6,713 nucleotides of DNA. Origin: DATCSE01 sp036568605. Lineage in GTDB: Bacteria > Pseudomonadota > Gammaproteobacteria > Burkholderiales > Burkholderiaceae_C. Numbering within the stretch: the stretch's first letter is position 1; each line of letters begins with the position of its first letter. Made by a program: the position numbers and the translations under genes. Location of the stretch: assembly GCA_036568605.1 (NCBI GenBank), contig DATCSE010000561.1, positions 1 to 6,713 on the forward strand, written 5' to 3'. The notes below the pieces were generated by a model, which was not told the origin of the DNA, made no database searches, and saw only the letters and a list, made by a program, of their open reading frames with translations. This document shows positions 5,884 to 6,713 of this stretch, piece by piece.

Positions 5884-5913
5884 ACGGTAGCACGCCTCGC
5901 CTCTCCTTGTCAG
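5884..5913 (-). promoter_or_regulatory. Candidate sigma-70-like promoter of the protease-MoxR-DUF58-VWA operon
   Basis: On the minus strand, CTGACA (5913-5908; five of six to TTGACA) is followed after 18 bases by TACCGT (5889-5884), which has the extended -10 dinucleotide TG one base upstream. Transcription would start near 5877, leaving a leader of about 38 bases with the AGGAGG ribosome binding site. It is the only convincing promoter found for the four genes, which are otherwise separated by 46 bases or fewer. Confidence 0.6.
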
Positions 5914-5943
5914 GGAGCAGTTCGCATGCCCGCTGCTCAGGGA
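5910..5943. repeat. Direct repeat TCAGGGA flanking an inverted repeat, next to the operon -35
   Basis: TCAGGGA occurs at 5910-5916 and again at 5937-5943, 27 bases apart. Between and overlapping them, GAGCAG (5915-5920) and CTGCTC (5933-5938) form a perfect six-base inverted repeat around 12 bases. The first copy overlaps the predicted -35 hexamer. The block could be an operator for the protease operon, or a weak stem behind the LysR gene; there is no T-run for a terminator. Confidence 0.35.
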
Positions 5944-5949
5944 ACCGCT

Positions 5950-5968
5950 GCGCCGCCCCCAGTGGCGC
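5950..5968 (-). terminator. Weak hairpin directly after the LysR gene stop
   Basis: GCGCC and GGCGC (5950-5954, 5964-5968) can form a five-pair stem immediately after the TGA at 5969. No T-run follows. It is the only structure abutting this stop, so it is listed as a possible transcription end with low confidence. Confidence 0.2.
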
Positions 5969-6713
5969 TCAAATGGTCCAGCGCCGCTCGAATTCATGTC
6001 GGGCGAACTGCTCGACCAGGAAGTCGACGAAGCAGCGCACCTTGGCCGGCAGGTGCCGGCGCGTCGGGTAGGCGATGTTGATCGTCAGCCGCTGCAATTG
6101 CCATTCCCGCAGCAACTGCACCAGGCGCCCGGCGGCCAGGTCGTCGTGCAGGATGTAGGTCGGCTGCATCAGGATGCCCAGCCCGCGATGCGCCGCGGCC
6201 CGCAGCACCTGGCCGTCGTTGGCCTCGAGCACCGCCTGCACCGGCACCGCGGTGGTGATGCCGTCGCGCGTGAAGCGCCACTCATTCGGGTGGTTGGCCA
6301 GGTTGTAGACCAGCAGCCGATGCCGGGTCAGGTCATCGGGCGTGCGCGGCGTGCCGTGGCGCTGCAGATAGTGCGGCGCGGCGGCCAGCACCCGCTGGGT
6401 TTCGGCCAGGCGCCGCACGGTGATGCCCGATTCGCTCTCGAACTCGCGATTGCGGATCGCGACGTCGATGTTGTTCTCGAGCAGGTCGGTGTAGCGGTTC
6501 GACGCCAGGAGCTCGACGCGCAGCTCGGGATAACGTTCGTGGAATTCGGTTAGCAGCGGCGCGATCACGATCATCGAGAACGACAGCGAGGCCATCACCC
6601 GCAGCAGACCGGTCGGGTTCAGCGCGGAGGCGTTGACCGCGCTCTCGGCGTCCCGCAACTCGCCCAGCAACGGCTTGCAGCGGCGGTAGAACGCGTCGCC
6701 CACGTCGGTCAGG
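5969..6713 (-). CDS. LysR-family transcriptional regulator, CrgA-like (5' truncated)
   Basis: Reading on the minus strand from the window edge gives 247 residues beginning LTDVGDAFYRRCKPLLGEL, the linker helix that follows the winged helix-turn-helix in LysR proteins. About 55-60 N-terminal residues with the DNA-binding domain lie beyond the window, judged from the usual length of about 300. The effector domain follows: PTGLLRVMASLSFSMIVIAP, the FHERYPELRVEL strand, a DVAIRN segment, and the pattern VRRLAETQRVLAAAPHYLQRHGTP then LVYN, EWRF, EANDGQVLRAAAHRGLGI and LVQLL, which fits the CrgA/DmlR-like subgroup. The codon at 6701-6703 that could be read as a GTG start is an internal Val of LTDVG. 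LysR regulators usually control a divergent neighbour, here outside the window; a link to the protease operon downstream is not implied. The effector molecule is unknown. Confidence 0.9.
   Translation of the reverse strand, partial: LTDVGDAFYRRCKPLLGELRDAESAVNASALNPTGLLRVMASLSFSMIVIAPLLTEFHERYPELRVELLASNRYTDLLENNIDVAIRNREFESESGITVRRLAETQRVLAAAPHYLQRHGTPRTPDDLTRHRLLVYNLANHPNEWRFTRDGITTAVPVQAVLEANDGQVLRAAAHRGLGILMQPTYILHDDLAAGRLVQLLREWQLQRLTINIAYPTRRHLPAKVRCFVDFLVEQFARHEFERRWTI

Noticed and set aside
1..6713. CRISPR arrays, tRNA genes, insertion sequences, phage genes
   Set aside because: No regularly spaced repeats, cloverleaf-like segments, transposase motifs or terminal inverted repeats were seen on either strand.

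Overview
This window is a GC-rich, densely packed piece of a bacterial chromosome. Strong G/C preference at third codon positions, long antisense shadow frames, an ImuB-type polymerase end, a CrgA-like LysR regulator and a MoxR/DUF58/VWA operon together suggest a betaproteobacterium, probably of the order Burkholderiales. That placement is an inference from style and gene content, not from a marker gene.

Layout. Bases 2-250 (+) are the last 82 codons of a Y-family polymerase-like protein of ImuB type. Twenty-three bases later (274-785, +) lies a two-gene type II toxin-antitoxin module: a PF09720-type antitoxin overlapping a RelE/ParE-type toxin by a GTGA junction. Converging on it is a two-domain VOC (glyoxalase-fold) protein (792-1562, -). 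A 120-base gap (1563-1682) holds two strong GC-rich hairpins. Upstream of that gap, on the minus strand, is a four-gene operon transcribed from about 5880 down to 1683: membrane-anchored HtrA-like serine protease without PDZ domain (4844-5839), MoxR-family AAA+ ATPase (3790-4797), DUF58 protein with a MIDAS-like motif (2757-3761), and membrane-anchored VWA protein of BatA type (1683-2744). A good sigma-70-like promoter (CTGACA, 18 bases, TACCGT with extended -10 TG) precedes the protease gene. The window ends in a LysR-type regulator on the minus strand (5969-6713) whose DNA-binding N-terminus is cut off by the window edge.

How the genes may work together. MoxR ATPases are AAA+ chaperones usually encoded with VWA-domain partners. 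Here the ATPase and the DUF58 protein are predicted cytosolic, the VWA protein has N-terminal and C-terminal membrane helices, and the leading gene adds a periplasmic-facing trypsin-like protease on a single membrane anchor. The reading is a compact envelope-associated chaperone/protease unit, lacking the DUF4381, second VWA, TPR and BatD genes often found in fuller bat-type operons. The toxin-antitoxin pair sits directly behind the imuB-like gene, where dnaE2 is commonly found in imuA-imuB-dnaE2 mutagenesis cassettes. No RNA genes, CRISPR arrays, insertion sequences or stretches over 300 bases without a gene were seen.
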